This document shows positions 5,235 to 5,557 of a stretch of 5,557 bases of DNA, piece by piece; the stretch's first letter is position 1; the number at the start of each line of letters is the position of its first letter. The DNA comes from Treponema sp. (GTDB lineage Bacteria > Spirochaetota > Spirochaetia > Treponematales > UBA12059). Both the position numbers and the translations under genes were made by a program. The DNA lies in assembly GCA_012517645.1 (NCBI GenBank), contig JAAYUR010000497.1, positions 1 to 5,557 on the forward strand, in the 5' to 3' direction. The notes under the pieces were generated by a model. That model was not told the DNA's origin. It did no database searches and was given only the letters and a program-made list of their open reading frames with translations.

Positions 5235-5557
5235 GATCGGCCTCCTTCCCCGCCCTCCGCTTGGCCGCGAGCACCGCCAGGAATTCCTGGACGACGCATC
5301 CCGCCAGGTAGGCGGTGATCTGCGTCGGATCGTGGGACGGCAGGACCTCCACCACGTCGAAGCCGACGAAGTCGAGGCCGCCCACGCTCCGGAGCAGCTT
5401 GAGCCCCTCCCAGCTCGTGAAGCCCCCGACCTCGGGGGTCCCGGTCCCGGGGGCGTAGGCGGGATCGAAGAAGTCGATGTCCCAGGTCAGGTGGGCCTTG
5501 CGGTCACCGACGGTTTCCAGGACGCGGGCCGCGGTCCACTCGATCCCCCGCTCGTGC
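5227..5557 (-). CDS. Agmatinase/arginase-family ureohydrolase, C-terminal fragment
   Basis: The last 109 codons are visible on the minus strand, ending at TGA 5227-5229; the start lies beyond base 5557. The stretch LTWDIDFFDPAYAPGTGTP carries the DxDxxDP signature of the ureohydrolase family, whose aspartates bind the two Mn ions. The downstream FVGFDVVEVLPSHDPTQIT matches the D-x-VE-x-xP-x-xD block near the C-terminus. Agmatinases split agmatine to putrescine and urea; arginase and guanidinobutyrase-like enzymes share these motifs. The APGTGTPE form and the ending favour agmatinase (SpeB type), but the specificity loop is outside the window. The gene overlaps the acetyltransferase start by 8 nt, so the two are probably a coupled operon facing the complex I-like operon. 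Confidence 0.85.
   Translation of the reverse strand, partial: HERGIEWTAARVLETVGDRKAHLTWDIDFFDPAYAPGTGTPEVGGFTSWEGLKLLRSVGGLDFVGFDVVEVLPSHDPTQITAYLAGCVVQEFLAVLAAKRRAGKEADRG
5241..5247 (-). promoter_or_regulatory. Ribosome binding site for the acetyltransferase gene
   Basis: The + strand reads CCTCCTT, so the transcript has AAGGAGG six bases before GTG 5234. It lies inside the last codons of the agmatinase-like gene and decides the GTG as start. Confidence 0.7.

Overview
The window is very GC-rich and gene-dense. It has AGGAGG-type ribosome binding sites, two GTG starts and tightly packed or overlapping genes, so it looks bacterial. The content (a complex I-like module with no quinone or NADH-dehydrogenase hallmarks, a ferritin-like protein, and an NfnB/GltD-type flavoprotein) suggests an anaerobe with energy metabolism based on ferredoxin, NAD(P)H or sulfur. 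I cannot name the lineage from these genes.

Positions 1-4751 (+ strand) hold the 3' part of one operon. In order it encodes the C-terminus of a NuoH-like membrane subunit, then NuoB-, NuoC- and NuoD-like peripheral subunits, a NuoI-like dicluster ferredoxin joined to a GltD/NfnB-like FAD/NAD(P)H module, and a rubrerythrin/ferritin-like protein. Gaps are 0-10 nt or overlaps, so the genes are probably co-transcribed and translationally coupled.

The catalytic subunits are unusual. The NuoB-like protein has only three of the four Cys ligands of the N2/proximal cluster. The NuoD-like protein lacks the [NiFe] cysteine motifs of group 4 hydrogenases and, by hand alignment, the quinone-site His and Tyr of complex I. 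This fits the Mbx/Mbs (membrane-bound sulfane sulfur reductase) or 'Ehr' side of the family. In P. furiosus MBS a site-differentiated cluster is the proposed active site. The subunit order H-B-C-D-I also follows mbx M-J-K-L-N. The added feature is the NuoI-GltD join, which would give the complex its own NAD(P)H/FAD electron entry. The joined reading frame is broken by one base at a run of six Gs (3255-3260). That is a sequencing or assembly indel, a real mutation, or a translational device.

Positions 4752-4802 are a short convergent intergenic region with three complementary GC arms that can form two mutually exclusive hairpins, probably a bidirectional terminator. Positions 4803-5557 (- strand) hold a two-gene unit: the C-terminal part of an agmatinase/arginase-family ureohydrolase (5' end outside the window), overlapping by 8 nt a GNAT N-acetyltransferase. 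These look like ordinary housekeeping genes unrelated to the complex. No stretch over 300 bases lacks a gene. I saw no tRNA, rRNA, CRISPR array, insertion sequence or attachment site.
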